From Clostridium sp. HBUAS56010 (lineage in GTDB: Bacteria; Bacillota; Clostridia; Lachnospirales; Lachnospiraceae): a DNA stretch of 64,000 bases. Positions within the stretch are counted from its first letter, which is position 1. Each line of letters opens with the position of its first letter. Below, one piece after another: positions 8,756-16,021 of this stretch. The position numbers were made by a program, and so were the translations under genes. The notes under the pieces were generated by a model that was given only the letters and a program-made list of their open reading frames with translations, ran no database searches and was not told where the DNA came from. Where the stretch lies: the NCBI RefSeq assembly GCF_007115105.1, contig NZ_SULJ01000003.1:124001-188000 (forward strand), read 5' to 3'.

Positions 8756-9076
8756 TCACAACCTGGCACCCCCAATATAAAACTTCCCCCTCCCAATTTC
8801 CCCAACAATCATAAGCGCACTTTTTCCTTTGAGATATCCCATAAATTGTGATACACTCAGTTTAGGTGGAATGCTTACAAGCATATGAATATGGTCGGGC
8901 ATTATATGACCTTCCAATATTTCTACACCTTTGTACCCACATAGCTGTTTCAGAATATCTCTGATACTCTCCTTGTACTGGTTGTAAATTATTTTTCTCC
9001 TGTACTTTGGTGTGAACACTATGTGATACTTACACATCCATTTGGTATGTGCTAAACTGTTTGCCTTATTGGCCAT
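8756..9076 (-). pseudogene. tnpA: truncated IS200/IS605-family transposase TnpA
   Basis: The start at 9076 (MANKANSLAHTKW) follows AAAGGAAAGGTGA. The protein begins like a Y1 single-strand transposase: KYHIVFTPKYRRK, then MPDHIHMLVSIPP with the HUH-type His-hydrophobic-His metal motif, then GYLKGKSALMI. It ends after about 106 residues (GRGKFYIGGARL), where intact family members have about 130-155. The C-terminal helix carrying the catalytic tyrosine is therefore missing and the copy should not move by itself. No TnpB/IscB gene accompanies it. Confidence 0.85.
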
Positions 9077-9162
9077 TAAAATCACCTTTCCTTTCGTTAT
9101 AAACTGGCTTGAACAACCTTATTATAACGGAAAGGTGATTTTTTTGTATAACAAACACCGCG

Positions 9163-9179
9163 CACCCGCAAAGCGGGTG
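9163..9179. repeat. hairpin near the IS200-like left end
   Basis: CACCCGC-AAA-GCGGGTG is a perfect 7-bp hairpin about 85 bases upstream of the truncated tnpA start. IS200/IS605 elements carry subterminal imperfect hairpins recognised by TnpA, so this is the probable left end of the element. Confidence 0.6.
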
Positions 9180-9224
9180 GTTTATATTTCGCACGCTTTG
9201 CGAGCTCAACAGGGTCACGACCCA

Positions 9225-9273
9225 TAAAAAAACCGCCACACAACAGGTAAATCCTTACCTGTCGTGCAGCGGC
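9225..9273 (-). terminator. intrinsic terminator of the Pro-rich protein gene
   Basis: On the minus strand a long stem (GCCGC..CGACAGGTAA pairing with TTACCTGTTG..GCGG) is followed by seven T residues, just beyond the stop codon at 9285. Confidence 0.85.
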
Positions 9274-9284
9274 TCACTTTCTTC

Positions 9285-10031
9285 CTACCTGCAACGCCCT
9301 GATCCGCACCTTCTCCGGTGCATTTCATTGAGAAGCAGAACAGAAATAATTTCATTTAACCATCCGTTATTCTTCGGTGGTCTTGATCCTGGCTTTTGTC
9401 CCCACGGTGGTCTGTGACCTGGCGGTGGTCCCCACTGGGGTGGTCTTGGTCCTGGTTTGTGTCCCGGAGGGTTCCAGGGCTGACCCCAGCCCGGCGGTCT
9501 GTGACCTGGCGGCGGACCCCAATAAGGGGGTTTTGGACCCGGAGGATTCCAGGGCTGACCCCAGCCTGGGGGTCTGTTGCCTGGCGGCGGACCCCAGTAA
9601 GGTCCGTTCTGTTTCTCCACCACTTCCTGAATCTCAGCCTCATCGTTATCCCATTCCGCGATTTCTTCCATCTGACCTTCTGACTCATTTCCTTCGTCAC
9701 GAAGAGTTCCCACAACTGGTTCTTCTGTGAGGACACCATCACTGTAAATCTGACTGCATATGGAATCACACATCTGATTAATCATCAGGCGGTCCGGATA
9801 TTCGTCGTACATCGGACTATTCTTATACTCCAGATGGTCACATGCAGAAACTACATATTCCTGCAGACGTTTCATATGTCCCGGGTACAATCCCTGCAAA
9901 TATTCCAGATCCTGAACGACCAGATCATTCCTCGCCTGAGGACCTGGGGTGCGGTCCCTGTCACCGTAAAGCATATACGGTTCCAAAGGTCTTCCATTAT
10001 TACCATAAGTATTATCCGGGTTTTTGGGCAC
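9285..10031 (-). CDS. proline-rich repeat protein, possibly spore-associated
   Basis: The protein has about 248 residues. The start is uncertain: a GTG at 10031 has GGGAG 11 bases ahead, and a GTG at 10043 has its Shine-Dalgarno directly abutting. The N-terminal 140 residues are a conserved-looking domain (QDLEYLQGLYPGHMKRLQ; CDSICSQIY) followed by an acidic linker. Residues 145-222 are a low-complexity repeat of the type YWGPPPGHRPPGWGQPW, and the short end is GWLNEIISVLLLNEMHRR. No signal peptide is seen. I do not recognise a characterised family. A sigma-K-like promoter just upstream (CACC, 16 bases, CATACTATA) and the Gly/Pro/aromatic repeats suggest a mother-cell spore coat protein, as inference. 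Confidence 0.6.
   Translation of the reverse strand: MPKNPDNTYGNNGRPLEPYMLYGDRDRTPGPQARNDLVVQDLEYLQGLYPGHMKRLQEYVVSACDHLEYKNSPMYDEYPDRLMINQMCDSICSQIYSDGVLTEEPVVGTLRDEGNESEGQMEEIAEWDNDEAEIQEVVEKQNGPYWGPPPGNRPPGWGQPWNPPGPKPPYWGPPPGHRPPGWGQPWNPPGHKPGPRPPQWGPPPGHRPPWGQKPGSRPPKNNGWLNEIISVLLLNEMHRRRCGSGRCR
9378..9599 (-). repeat. in-frame GPPPGxRPPGWGQPW repeats
   Basis: Three units of roughly 70 bases encode W-GPPPG-x-RPP-GWGQPW-NPPG, the last one degenerate. The DNA similarity of the units shows recent tandem duplication within the gene; length variation between strains would be expected. Confidence 0.85.
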
Positions 10032-10067
10032 GGCTGTTCTCACTCCCTGCTATAAGCTTATACATCA

Positions 10068-10096
10068 TATAGTATGCGCAGCCATAACAAAAGGTG
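10068..10096 (-). promoter_or_regulatory. sigma-K-like promoter candidate
   Basis: On the minus strand CACC (10093-10096) and CATACTATA (10068-10076) are separated by 16 bases. This fits the mother-cell sigma-K pattern mACm-N16-CATAnnnTA. It sits 37 bases ahead of the GTG start of the Pro-rich protein and overlaps the terminator of the preceding gene. Confidence 0.45.
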
Positions 10097-10109
10097 CAGA
10101 CACCTTTTT
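10088..10109 (-). terminator. terminator of the nucleotidyltransferase gene
   Basis: A short hairpin (AAAAGGTG / CACCTTTTT) lies directly behind the stop codon at 10111. Confidence 0.6.
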
Positions 10110-10110
10110 A

Positions 10111-11040
10111 CTATTTTTCGTCAAACAGCGGTGTCTGGTATACGCCCTTAGAAACCAAATCCTTTATTGAAGCAGCAACTGCCGGTTTGTCTTCTTTATA
10201 GGTCACACCGAACCATTTATCCTTTGTTTCAAGCACTTTGACTCTTGCATCACCAGACTGAACCAGACGGTCAATGATCTTTGGAAGCAGATACTCTGAC
10301 TTCATATCATCTACTTTAAGTCCCCTTAAGAACTCTGGAAAGCCTTTGGAAAGTTCCTCTAAAAATTCCGGAGAAAGTCCCCACATATTCATGGATACAT
10401 TCTGGGTCAGAGGAATCACCACCGGTTCTCCTGCTTCGTTACGCCCTTCTGCTCCTGCAGCAGTCTTTTTCAGTTCGTAAGTCTCTGTTACCTCCTGCAG
10501 CACGCCTTCTGCATCTACCTGACATACGCCTCTGGTTACGCCTCCATTTTCACTTAAGGTATTGCCCAGAATAAAACCGCCCATGCAGATATCGTAAGGC
10601 TTTGATTCCGGCTTCATGTCCTTTACCAGATAATCATGGATCTTCACAAAGCCTTCTTTTCCATAGTAATCATCTGCATTAATAACTACAAACGGGTCAC
10701 GGATCACACCTTTGGCACATAAGATTGCCTGACCGGTTCCCCATGGTTTTGTCCTGCCTGCCGGTTTATGAAACCCTTCCGGAAGATCGTCCAGTTCCTG
10801 ATACGCATAGGACACAGGAGCAATTTTTTCAATCCGCTTTCCGATAATCGTTTTAAAGTCTTCCTCTAAATCCCTGCGGATAATGAATACAATCTTATTG
10901 AAACCAGCTTCCAGCGCATCGTGGATTGAATAATCCATAATAATCTCTCCGCAAGGACCAACTGGCTCCAACTGTTTGATTCCTCCACCAAATCTGCTTC
11001 CAATACCAGCAGCCATAATCACTAATGACGTCTCTTTCAT
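10111..11040 (-). CDS. sugar-phosphate nucleotidyltransferase family protein
   Basis: The 309-residue protein opens with MAAGIGSRFGGGIKQLEPVG, the glycine-rich nucleotide-binding loop of NTP-transferases such as UTP-glucose-1-phosphate uridylyltransferases. The aspartate pair in VVINADDYYG is the expected metal and sugar-phosphate binding site. WGTGQAIL and the closing TYKEDKPAV also fit the superfamily. It should form a nucleotide sugar from a sugar phosphate and NTP in the cytosol, but the sugar cannot be named. It stands alone between two terminators. The start MKETSLVIM is the first good ATG, and a possible SD (ACAGGGAGTAAAT) precedes it. Confidence 0.85.
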   Translation of the reverse strand: MKETSLVIMAAGIGSRFGGGIKQLEPVGPCGEIIMDYSIHDALEAGFNKIVFIIRRDLEEDFKTIIGKRIEKIAPVSYAYQELDDLPEGFHKPAGRTKPWGTGQAILCAKGVIRDPFVVINADDYYGKEGFVKIHDYLVKDMKPESKPYDICMGGFILGNTLSENGGVTRGVCQVDAEGVLQEVTETYELKKTAAGAEGRNEAGEPVVIPLTQNVSMNMWGLSPEFLEELSKGFPEFLRGLKVDDMKSEYLLPKIIDRLVQSGDARVKVLETKDKWFGVTYKEDKPAVAASIKDLVSKGVYQTPLFDEK

Positions 11041-11089
11041 GAATATTTACTCCCTGTTTTGTTTTATCTGATTCATAGTATAGCATAAA

Positions 11090-11117
11090 AACAGCCTTTC
11101 CTCCACCTGGAAAGCCT
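11090..11117 (-). terminator. terminator of the AtpI-like gene
   Basis: The minus strand shows GGCTTTCC-loop-GGAAAGGC followed by TGTTTTT immediately after the stop at 11119. Confidence 0.65.
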
Positions 11118-11118
11118 T

Positions 11119-11523
11119 TTATGCTTTTGGAAAATGAAACCTTTCAAAACCTTTATGAATCAGGGGCTGGAGAAATGTCCCTGCCTTGATTCCAAAGATA
11201 CCAATGATGAGTGCAACCGGATGAAAAACCTCCGAATACCGTTTTACTACCACAGCAACAATTGCAAGAAGAACCAGATAACGGCTCATGGAACTTGTAA
11301 TGCTGAAAATGGTTGTGAATCTCTGGTTTCTGGTCTTTATGCAAAGCTTTAATACTGCCGCCATGGTTAAAAACATAACGAGAGACAGTATCATTCCAAG
11401 AAAAAGTCCTGCAAACACAGAAAATCCAGGTCTGATAAAACATGCCAGGATCATGGCTGCTGCTGTGAATACTACAATTCCTGCTGCAATTTCAAGGGTA
11501 ATATGTTTGTCCTCTTTTATCAT
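11119..11523 (-). CDS. ATP synthase subunit I-like membrane protein
   Basis: The 134-residue protein has four predicted membrane helices (about 10-30, 34-56, 75-97, 100-118), a basic loop (KTRNQR) between helices 2 and 3, and a basic C-terminus. Size and layout fit the AtpI / ATP synthase I family, which helps c-ring assembly or Mg2+ uptake. No atp genes adjoin it here, unlike the usual atpI position, so the role is uncertain. It is a single-gene unit between the microcompartment terminator and its own terminator. Confidence 0.6.
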   Translation of the reverse strand: MIKEDKHITLEIAAGIVVFTAAAMILACFIRPGFSVFAGLFLGMILSLVMFLTMAAVLKLCIKTRNQRFTTIFSITSSMSRYLVLLAIVAVVVKRYSEVFHPVALIIGIFGIKAGTFLQPLIHKGFERFHFPKA

Positions 11524-11602
11524 CGAAGTCTCTCCTGACTGACATCTGAAATTTTCTATTTATCTCCTTCCCATTATACCCGATAAAATTTATTTGTCTA
11601 CC

Positions 11603-11654
11603 AAAAAGGGTCTGGCTCCCTCCGGTAATACGGAGAGCTCCAGACCCCTTTTTT
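11603..11654 (-). terminator. terminator of the choline microcompartment operon
   Basis: A strong minus-strand stem (GGGTCTGG..CTCCG with CGGAG..CCAGACCC) is followed by TTTTT, eight bases past the last microcompartment gene. It is also flanked by A-rich DNA on the other side and could work in both directions. Confidence 0.9.
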
Positions 11655-11662
11655 CACATAGA

Positions 11663-11947
11663 TTACAGTTCTTTTGTTGCAGGAAGAATTGTTTCAACTT
11701 CTGCATGAGGACGAGGAATTACATGTACAGAAACAAGTTCACCTACACGCTGAGCTGCTGCTGCACCTGCATCAGTTGCTGCCTTAACAGCACCTACATC
11801 TCCTCTTACCATAACAGTTACAAGACCGCCGCCAACAAATTCCTTGCCGATTAATGTAACGTTTGCTGCCTTTACCATAGCATCTGCTGCTTCAATGGAT
11901 CCAACTAAACCTTTTGTCTCGATCATTCCTAATGCATCATATTTCAT
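11663..11947 (-). CDS. BMC-H shell protein, last gene of the operon
   Basis: The 94-residue single BMC-domain protein of the PduA/EutM type has the hallmark [17 protein letters not shown], lysine-containing hexamer edge and C-terminal HVIPRPHAE. The pore loop is VGGGL, giving a small glycine-lined pore. It should form hexameric tiles of the microcompartment shell. The protein is nearly identical to the one at 26500-26790, differing at two internal positions and the last few residues, while the DNA differs at many synonymous sites. The pair therefore bounds the shell-gene part of the operon. Confidence 0.95.
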   Translation of the reverse strand: MKYDALGMIETKGLVGSIEAADAMVKAANVTLIGKEFVGGGLVTVMVRGDVGAVKAATDAGAAAAQRVGELVSVHVIPRPHAEVETILPATKEL

Positions 11948-11989
11948 ATCTTTAATCCTCCTGATTTATATAATAATTTTAATGGTTCC

Positions 11990-12625
11990 CTATTTAACAA
12001 TGGTAACGCTTGCAGAGCCGCCAAGCCCCATGGCATTGGCTTCTTCTGTATCTAAGTGGCATTCCAGACTGGAAGTATCGGTTACCCGAATGGCAACATG
12101 GTCAAAGATTCCTCCCCGGATTCCTTCTGTCTTAATGCTTACTGTCTGTCCATCCTGCACTCCGAATCTCAGAGCATCGGAAGGACTCATGTGAATATGT
12201 CTCTGGGCAATGATTAGCCCTTCTTTTGTCTCTACAGAACCATTTGGTCCAACCAGTGTAATTCCTGGTGTTCCGGCTAATTCACCAGACATCTTAGGCT
12301 CTGCCTTTTTCCCAAGCTTAAAACCATCTGCTACTAAAATCTCCACCTGGGTCTGTTTTCTGACAGGTCCGAGAATACGAACCTTTTCTATGGCTCCTTT
12401 GGGACCGCATACCGTTACTGTTTCTTTGCATGCGTATTGTCCCGGCTGGGATAATTCCTTCATATTGGTCAGTTCATATCCTTTGCCAAACAAAGACTCT
12501 AAATCCTCCTGGGACAAATGCACATGGCGGTTGGAAACGCCTACTGGTATTTTGGAGTCATCCTTTTTGGAGTCTGATTGTACAGCTTCCATTAAAAGCT
12601 TTATTACTGCTTCGTATTTATCCAT
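11990..12625 (-). CDS. pduL: PduL-type phosphotransacylase
   Basis: The 211-residue protein has two PduL beta-barrel repeats with the zinc-ligand motifs NRHVHL (about 32-37) and QRHIHM (about 139-144). It converts acetyl-CoA made by the acetylating aldehyde dehydrogenase into acetyl phosphate and regenerates CoA inside the compartment. The first 20 residues (MDKYEAVIKLLMEAVQS) form a short amphipathic helix followed by a charged linker, the usual encapsulation peptide. No acetate kinase gene is in the operon, so acetyl phosphate must be used outside the shell by a kinase encoded elsewhere. Confidence 0.95.
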   Translation of the reverse strand: MDKYEAVIKLLMEAVQSDSKKDDSKIPVGVSNRHVHLSQEDLESLFGKGYELTNMKELSQPGQYACKETVTVCGPKGAIEKVRILGPVRKQTQVEILVADGFKLGKKAEPKMSGELAGTPGITLVGPNGSVETKEGLIIAQRHIHMSPSDALRFGVQDGQTVSIKTEGIRGGIFDHVAIRVTDTSSLECHLDTEEANAMGLGGSASVTIVK

Positions 12626-12648
12626 GATTATTCCTCTCCCAGTTGTAA

Positions 12649-14175
12649 TTACTGACCTTTCATTGCCAGCACGATCTCTTTTACAAGAGCTGCCAGCTTT
12701 TCGTTATCATCACAGCCGGACTGGCATACCTGGGATGCTGCTGCCACAAAATCAGCCGGGCTGCATTCTGTTTTAGAAGTTTTGTCTTTCCATGTAAAGG
12801 TTGGATCAGTCTCTGCAATGGTCGCACAGTCTTTTAAGCCAAATGCAACCGTCTTAATATTGATTAAGTGCTTTGGACTTACATTCTCAGAAACAGAGCT
12901 TCCGCCGCAGGTTCCGCATCCTAATGTAAATGCAATCGGAAGTCCAGTGCTGATACCGGTTCCTCCCTGGCTGCCGCCTGTGTTTACAAGAATTCTGGAA
13001 GCAGGCTTTGCTGCAAATTTAAGAACCTTATCACGATCCTGGGTATGAATGCTCATGGTGTGACCAATGCCGTTCTGTAACAGACGGATGCTCAGTCCAC
13101 ATGCTTCTTCCCAATCCTTAACGGTATAGAAGCCAAGAACCGTTGTCAGCTTCTCATAGGATAACGGATAGCCTTCTCCAACGCCTTCCTGTTTTCCAAT
13201 TAAGACTCTGGTTCCTTCCGGAATCTGGATTCCGGCTGCTGCTGCGATCACCTGAGGAGAACGTCCAACAAACTTTGCATTCATGCTGTGTCCATTTTTA
13301 AATAACAGATTGCAGACCTTGTCTGTCTCTTCTTTTGTCATAAAGTAACCGCCCTGGCTCTTTAACTCAGAAACAACTTCTGCATGGTTGCTTTCTTCAC
13401 AGATAATGGACTGCTCAGATGCGCAGATTGTTCCATAGTCAAAGGTCTTGCTAGCCATGATTGTTTTCACTGCGTCTTTTACATTGGCTGTCTTTTCGAT
13501 ATAAGCCGGAGAATTTCCTGCGCCTACACCAATGGCTGGTTTTCCTGCACTGTAAGCAGCTTTTACCATTCCAGGACCGCCGGTTGCTATGATGATGGAA
13601 ACTTCTTTTCCCTTCATCAGTTCATTGGTAGAACCCATGGAGGGCATGGATACACAGCCGATAATTCCTTCTGGTGCACCTGCTGCAATTGCTGCATCAC
13701 GCATCACTTCTGCTGCTTTTAAAGTACACTTTGCAGCAGATGGGTGAGGAGAAAATACAATAGAATTTCCTGATTTAACAGCAATCATGGATTTGAAAAA
13801 TACAGTGGAAGTAGGGTTTGTGGAAGGAACAATTCCCATAACCAGACCTACCGGCTCTGCAACCTCAATGGTTTTATTAACTGTATCCTCGGAAAGAATA
13901 CCAGTCGTCTTCATGCCTTTGATCTGCTCATATAAAAGAGTAGAAGCCGCATGGTTTTTGTATGCCTTATCCATGACCTTACCAAATCCAGTCTCTTCTA
14001 CTGCCATTTCAGCCAGACAAAGAGAATGTTCTTCTCCTGCTTTTGCCATACTTCTTAAAATAGCATCAATCTGTTCATCGGTAAATTTAGCAATCGCTTT
14101 TGCTGCTGCCTCTCCGCTTCTTGCCAAGTCCCTTGCTTCCTGGATGGAACGTAAATCATAATCAAAATTTTCCAT
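12649..14175 (-). CDS. cutF: acetylating aldehyde dehydrogenase of the choline compartment
   Basis: The start is taken at ATG 14175 (MENFDYDLRSIQEARDLARS), where AAAAGGAG lies ahead, giving 508 residues. It belongs to the EutE/PduP acylating branch of aldehyde dehydrogenases. The catalytic cysteine is present in FDYGTICASEQ (about residue 261) and TGGPGMVKAAYSAGKPAIG forms the cofactor region. It should oxidise acetaldehyde with NAD+ and CoA to acetyl-CoA. The N-terminal helix with SIQEARDLA is shared with the other aldehyde dehydrogenase of the operon and is a likely encapsulation signal, and the C-terminus ends in another amphipathic helix. The gene name follows choline-cluster usage. Confidence 0.93.
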   Translation of the reverse strand: MENFDYDLRSIQEARDLARSGEAAAKAIAKFTDEQIDAILRSMAKAGEEHSLCLAEMAVEETGFGKVMDKAYKNHAASTLLYEQIKGMKTTGILSEDTVNKTIEVAEPVGLVMGIVPSTNPTSTVFFKSMIAVKSGNSIVFSPHPSAAKCTLKAAEVMRDAAIAAGAPEGIIGCVSMPSMGSTNELMKGKEVSIIIATGGPGMVKAAYSAGKPAIGVGAGNSPAYIEKTANVKDAVKTIMASKTFDYGTICASEQSIICEESNHAEVVSELKSQGGYFMTKEETDKVCNLLFKNGHSMNAKFVGRSPQVIAAAAGIQIPEGTRVLIGKQEGVGEGYPLSYEKLTTVLGFYTVKDWEEACGLSIRLLQNGIGHTMSIHTQDRDKVLKFAAKPASRILVNTGGSQGGTGISTGLPIAFTLGCGTCGGSSVSENVSPKHLINIKTVAFGLKDCATIAETDPTFTWKDKTSKTECSPADFVAAASQVCQSGCDDNEKLAALVKEIVLAMKGQ

Positions 14176-14201
14176 GTTCCTGTTCTCCTTTTCTAAAAAT
14201 C

Positions 14202-14795
14202 TCAATCATTTTGTCCATAAAACTTCCCGAATTCTTCCAGCAGCAGGGTTTTATTTGCCTTTGAAATCTCTCTTCCAGCTATGCTGAATTCCGGATATTC
14301 ACGGGCAAGTGTTCTGAGTTCTGTTACCTTCATATCTTCAAGTATCTTCATGGTTTCTTCCAGTCCATCCTGTGTGATCCATACATCTACGGTTTCTCTC
14401 TTAATGGTATCCACCCCATCTGTTTCACAGGAAGGATCTTCCTCTGTTTCCGTTTCAGACTGTTCTGCCTGGATCTGCTCTATCTGGACCGGTACTGGCT
14501 CCTCTGCCGGCTCTTTGGAATGCTGTTCACCTACGACAGCCACAAGCTCCTCATGCGGTCTTGGAATCACATGGCGTGTAATAAGAACAGCGCCATCAAT
14601 CCGCTCCACCGCTGCAGCTCCTGCATCCACGGCAGCTGTTACTGCCGCTACATCACCTGTCACCGTGACAGAGACCAGTCCTCCGCCGACTTTGGTCTTT
14701 TCTACCAGAGATACATCTGCTGCTTTTAACATGGCATCTGCCGCTTCAATTACCGCCAGCATGCCTTTTGTTTCTATAAAGCCAAGTGCCTGCAT
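14202..14795 (-). CDS. BMC-H shell protein with C-terminal Rho-N/SAP-like extension
   Basis: Residues 1-88 are a normal BMC-H domain (LGFIETKGMLAVIEAADAML, pore loop VGGGL, end HVIPRPHEEL). An acidic low-complexity linker follows (about 92-150, EQHSKEPAEEPVPVQIEQIQ and further Glu/Thr-rich sequence). The last 45 residues (MKVTELRTLAREYP, then KANKTLLLEEF) have the pattern of a Rho N-terminal or SAP helix-extended-loop-helix domain. Long C-terminal tails occur in PduK/CcmO-like proteins, but this small domain suggests an interaction, possibly with nucleic acid or other proteins, on one face of the shell. The stop overlaps nothing; the acetylating dehydrogenase begins 26 bases later. Confidence 0.85.
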   Translation of the reverse strand: MQALGFIETKGMLAVIEAADAMLKAADVSLVEKTKVGGGLVSVTVTGDVAAVTAAVDAGAAAVERIDGAVLITRHVIPRPHEELVAVVGEQHSKEPAEEPVPVQIEQIQAEQSETETEEDPSCETDGVDTIKRETVDVWITQDGLEETMKILEDMKVTELRTLAREYPEFSIAGREISKANKTLLLEEFGKFYGQND

Positions 14796-14806
14796 CTTTT
14801 ACCTCC

Positions 14807-15430
14807 TTAGACCAGATCCGCCCAGTTCGCCGGATAAGTTGCATAGAATATTCTCGCTTTGTCCGGTGATCCCCAGATCACTTTTGATCCTGACGGTACA
14901 AAAAGAACATCTCCAGCTTTTGCTGTATAGGTCTTTCCGTCAATTGTCACCGTAAGCGTTCCCTCAATTACATAGTCAATCTCTTCATATGTCAGTTCCC
15001 ATTCAAATTTTGAATGATCAATCACAAGAAATCCTGCACTGATATGAGACTCTTCTTTGCTTATCAGTTCCTGATAATATGCCTTTACAGACGGGTCACC
15101 GGTATCAAATACATCCATCTTTACAGAACTGCCCCGGACTACTTTTAAGCCATTTCCATGGGTTTCTGACTCATAAGGCTTTAAGACATCAGAAAGCATT
15201 CCCTTTTCCATCAGCATCTGAAGTACCTGATAGATCTTCTCACTGTCAATGTCTGCTCCTGCTAATGCTGGTGCTGCCTGAGGCTCTGGCTGACTGCAAA
15301 ATGTGATTCCGTAAGAATCAGCGGCATCTCTGGCTGATGGAGTGATAATGCTTCCGCTTTCCACATAATAAGTCTGTTTGCCTTCTGCATGAAGTGCTTC
15401 CACATCTTTGGCGCAAATCAACTGCTTCAT
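14807..15430 (-). CDS. eutQ: EutQ-like cupin protein
   Basis: This 207-residue protein begins with the EutQ-type leader (MKQLICAKDVEALHAEGKQ ... ITPSARDAADSYGI). A flexible middle follows, then a C-terminal cupin domain (about 110-205) with YVIEGTLTVTIDGKTYTAKAGD and VPSGSKVIWG. EutQ proteins of ethanolamine and glycyl-radical compartments have been linked to acetate-kinase-like activity and to compartment assembly. The leader resembles that of the EutT-like protein encoded nearby. It starts 16 bases after the BMC-P gene and is clearly part of the operon. Confidence 0.88.
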   Translation of the reverse strand: MKQLICAKDVEALHAEGKQTYYVESGSIITPSARDAADSYGITFCSQPEPQAAPALAGADIDSEKIYQVLQMLMEKGMLSDVLKPYESETHGNGLKVVRGSSVKMDVFDTGDPSVKAYYQELISKEESHISAGFLVIDHSKFEWELTYEEIDYVIEGTLTVTIDGKTYTAKAGDVLFVPSGSKVIWGSPDKARIFYATYPANWADLV

Positions 15431-15445
15431 ATGATCACTTCCCTT

Positions 15446-15709
15446 CTATATAAATTGACAATCCTCATCAATAATTCCAATTACTACCGCATCAATGGGA
15501 ATCTCATCATCTCCAAGCATACGCCTGGCAGAAGATCCGGTAGAAACGATCACACGGTCTCCGATTCCAGCACTGATAATATCCGCTACAATCAGCCGTT
15601 CCCCTTCCCGTGTACCTCCAATGATCTCGGCAAGCATAAACTTGTATCCGCTTAAGGATTCCGCTTTTCTGGTTGCCCAGATATTGTCAATCAACCTTGC
15701 CGCTACCAT
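15446..15709 (-). CDS. eutN: BMC-P pentameric vertex protein (EutN/CcmL family)
   Basis: The 87-residue protein of the EutN/CcmL/PduN family has VAARLIDNIWATRKAESLSGYKFMLA typical of strand 1 to 3, then VADIISAGIGDRVIVSTGSSAR and the final AVVIGIIDE. These form the pentamers that close shell vertices. It is the only vertex gene in the operon. Its start overlaps the end of the preceding BMC gene by a few bases, so translation is probably coupled. Confidence 0.95.
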   Translation of the reverse strand: MVAARLIDNIWATRKAESLSGYKFMLAEIIGGTREGERLIVADIISAGIGDRVIVSTGSSARRMLGDDEIPIDAVVIGIIDEDCQFI

Positions 15710-16008
15710 TCCATTCCACCTCGCTTCTCCCGTTGCTTTATCTCTTCAAGTGCTGCTTCCACTGATGCCGTATCTCCAAATATCGCCAGCATAATCATAT
15801 TCTGTGGGCAGCTTCCCCTGATATCTTCCACCGTTACGCCAACTGCCTTTTCTGCTACGTCAGCGGCACAGACCATCTCAATAATTCTTCCCTGGATCAG
15901 TCCTACTGCATCTACCTGCCCGATGGGGGCTGAGTTGCCGGAGCCTTTCCTCCGGTTCAAAATATCAAGAGTTCCTTTTGACGGTGATTTAATAATCCGG
16001 TATTCCAT
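15703..16008 (-). CDS. BMC-H protein with cysteine at the pore loop (GrpU-like)
   Basis: The 101-residue protein has one BMC domain (AVGLIQGRIIEMVCAADVAEK ... LAIFGDTASVEAAL) preceded by a basic, Ser/Gly-rich N-terminal extension (SPSKGTLDILNRRKGSG). The pore-loop position reads RGSCPQN, with a Cys-Pro where ordinary BMC-H proteins have Gly/Ser. GrpU shell proteins of other glycyl-radical compartments bind an iron-sulfur cluster through cysteines at the six-fold axis, so this may be their counterpart here. The sequence is far from the four ordinary BMC-H proteins of the operon. Assignment to GrpU is an inference from the Cys-Pro and the context. Confidence 0.75.
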   Translation of the reverse strand: MEYRIIKSPSKGTLDILNRRKGSGNSAPIGQVDAVGLIQGRIIEMVCAADVAEKAVGVTVEDIRGSCPQNMIMLAIFGDTASVEAALEEIKQREKRGGMEW

Positions 16009-16021
16009 TTGTCCACTTCCT

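Noticed and set aside
9378-9599. Regular repeats looked at as a CRISPR array
   Set aside because: The repeats are in-frame codons of a proline-rich protein without unique spacers.
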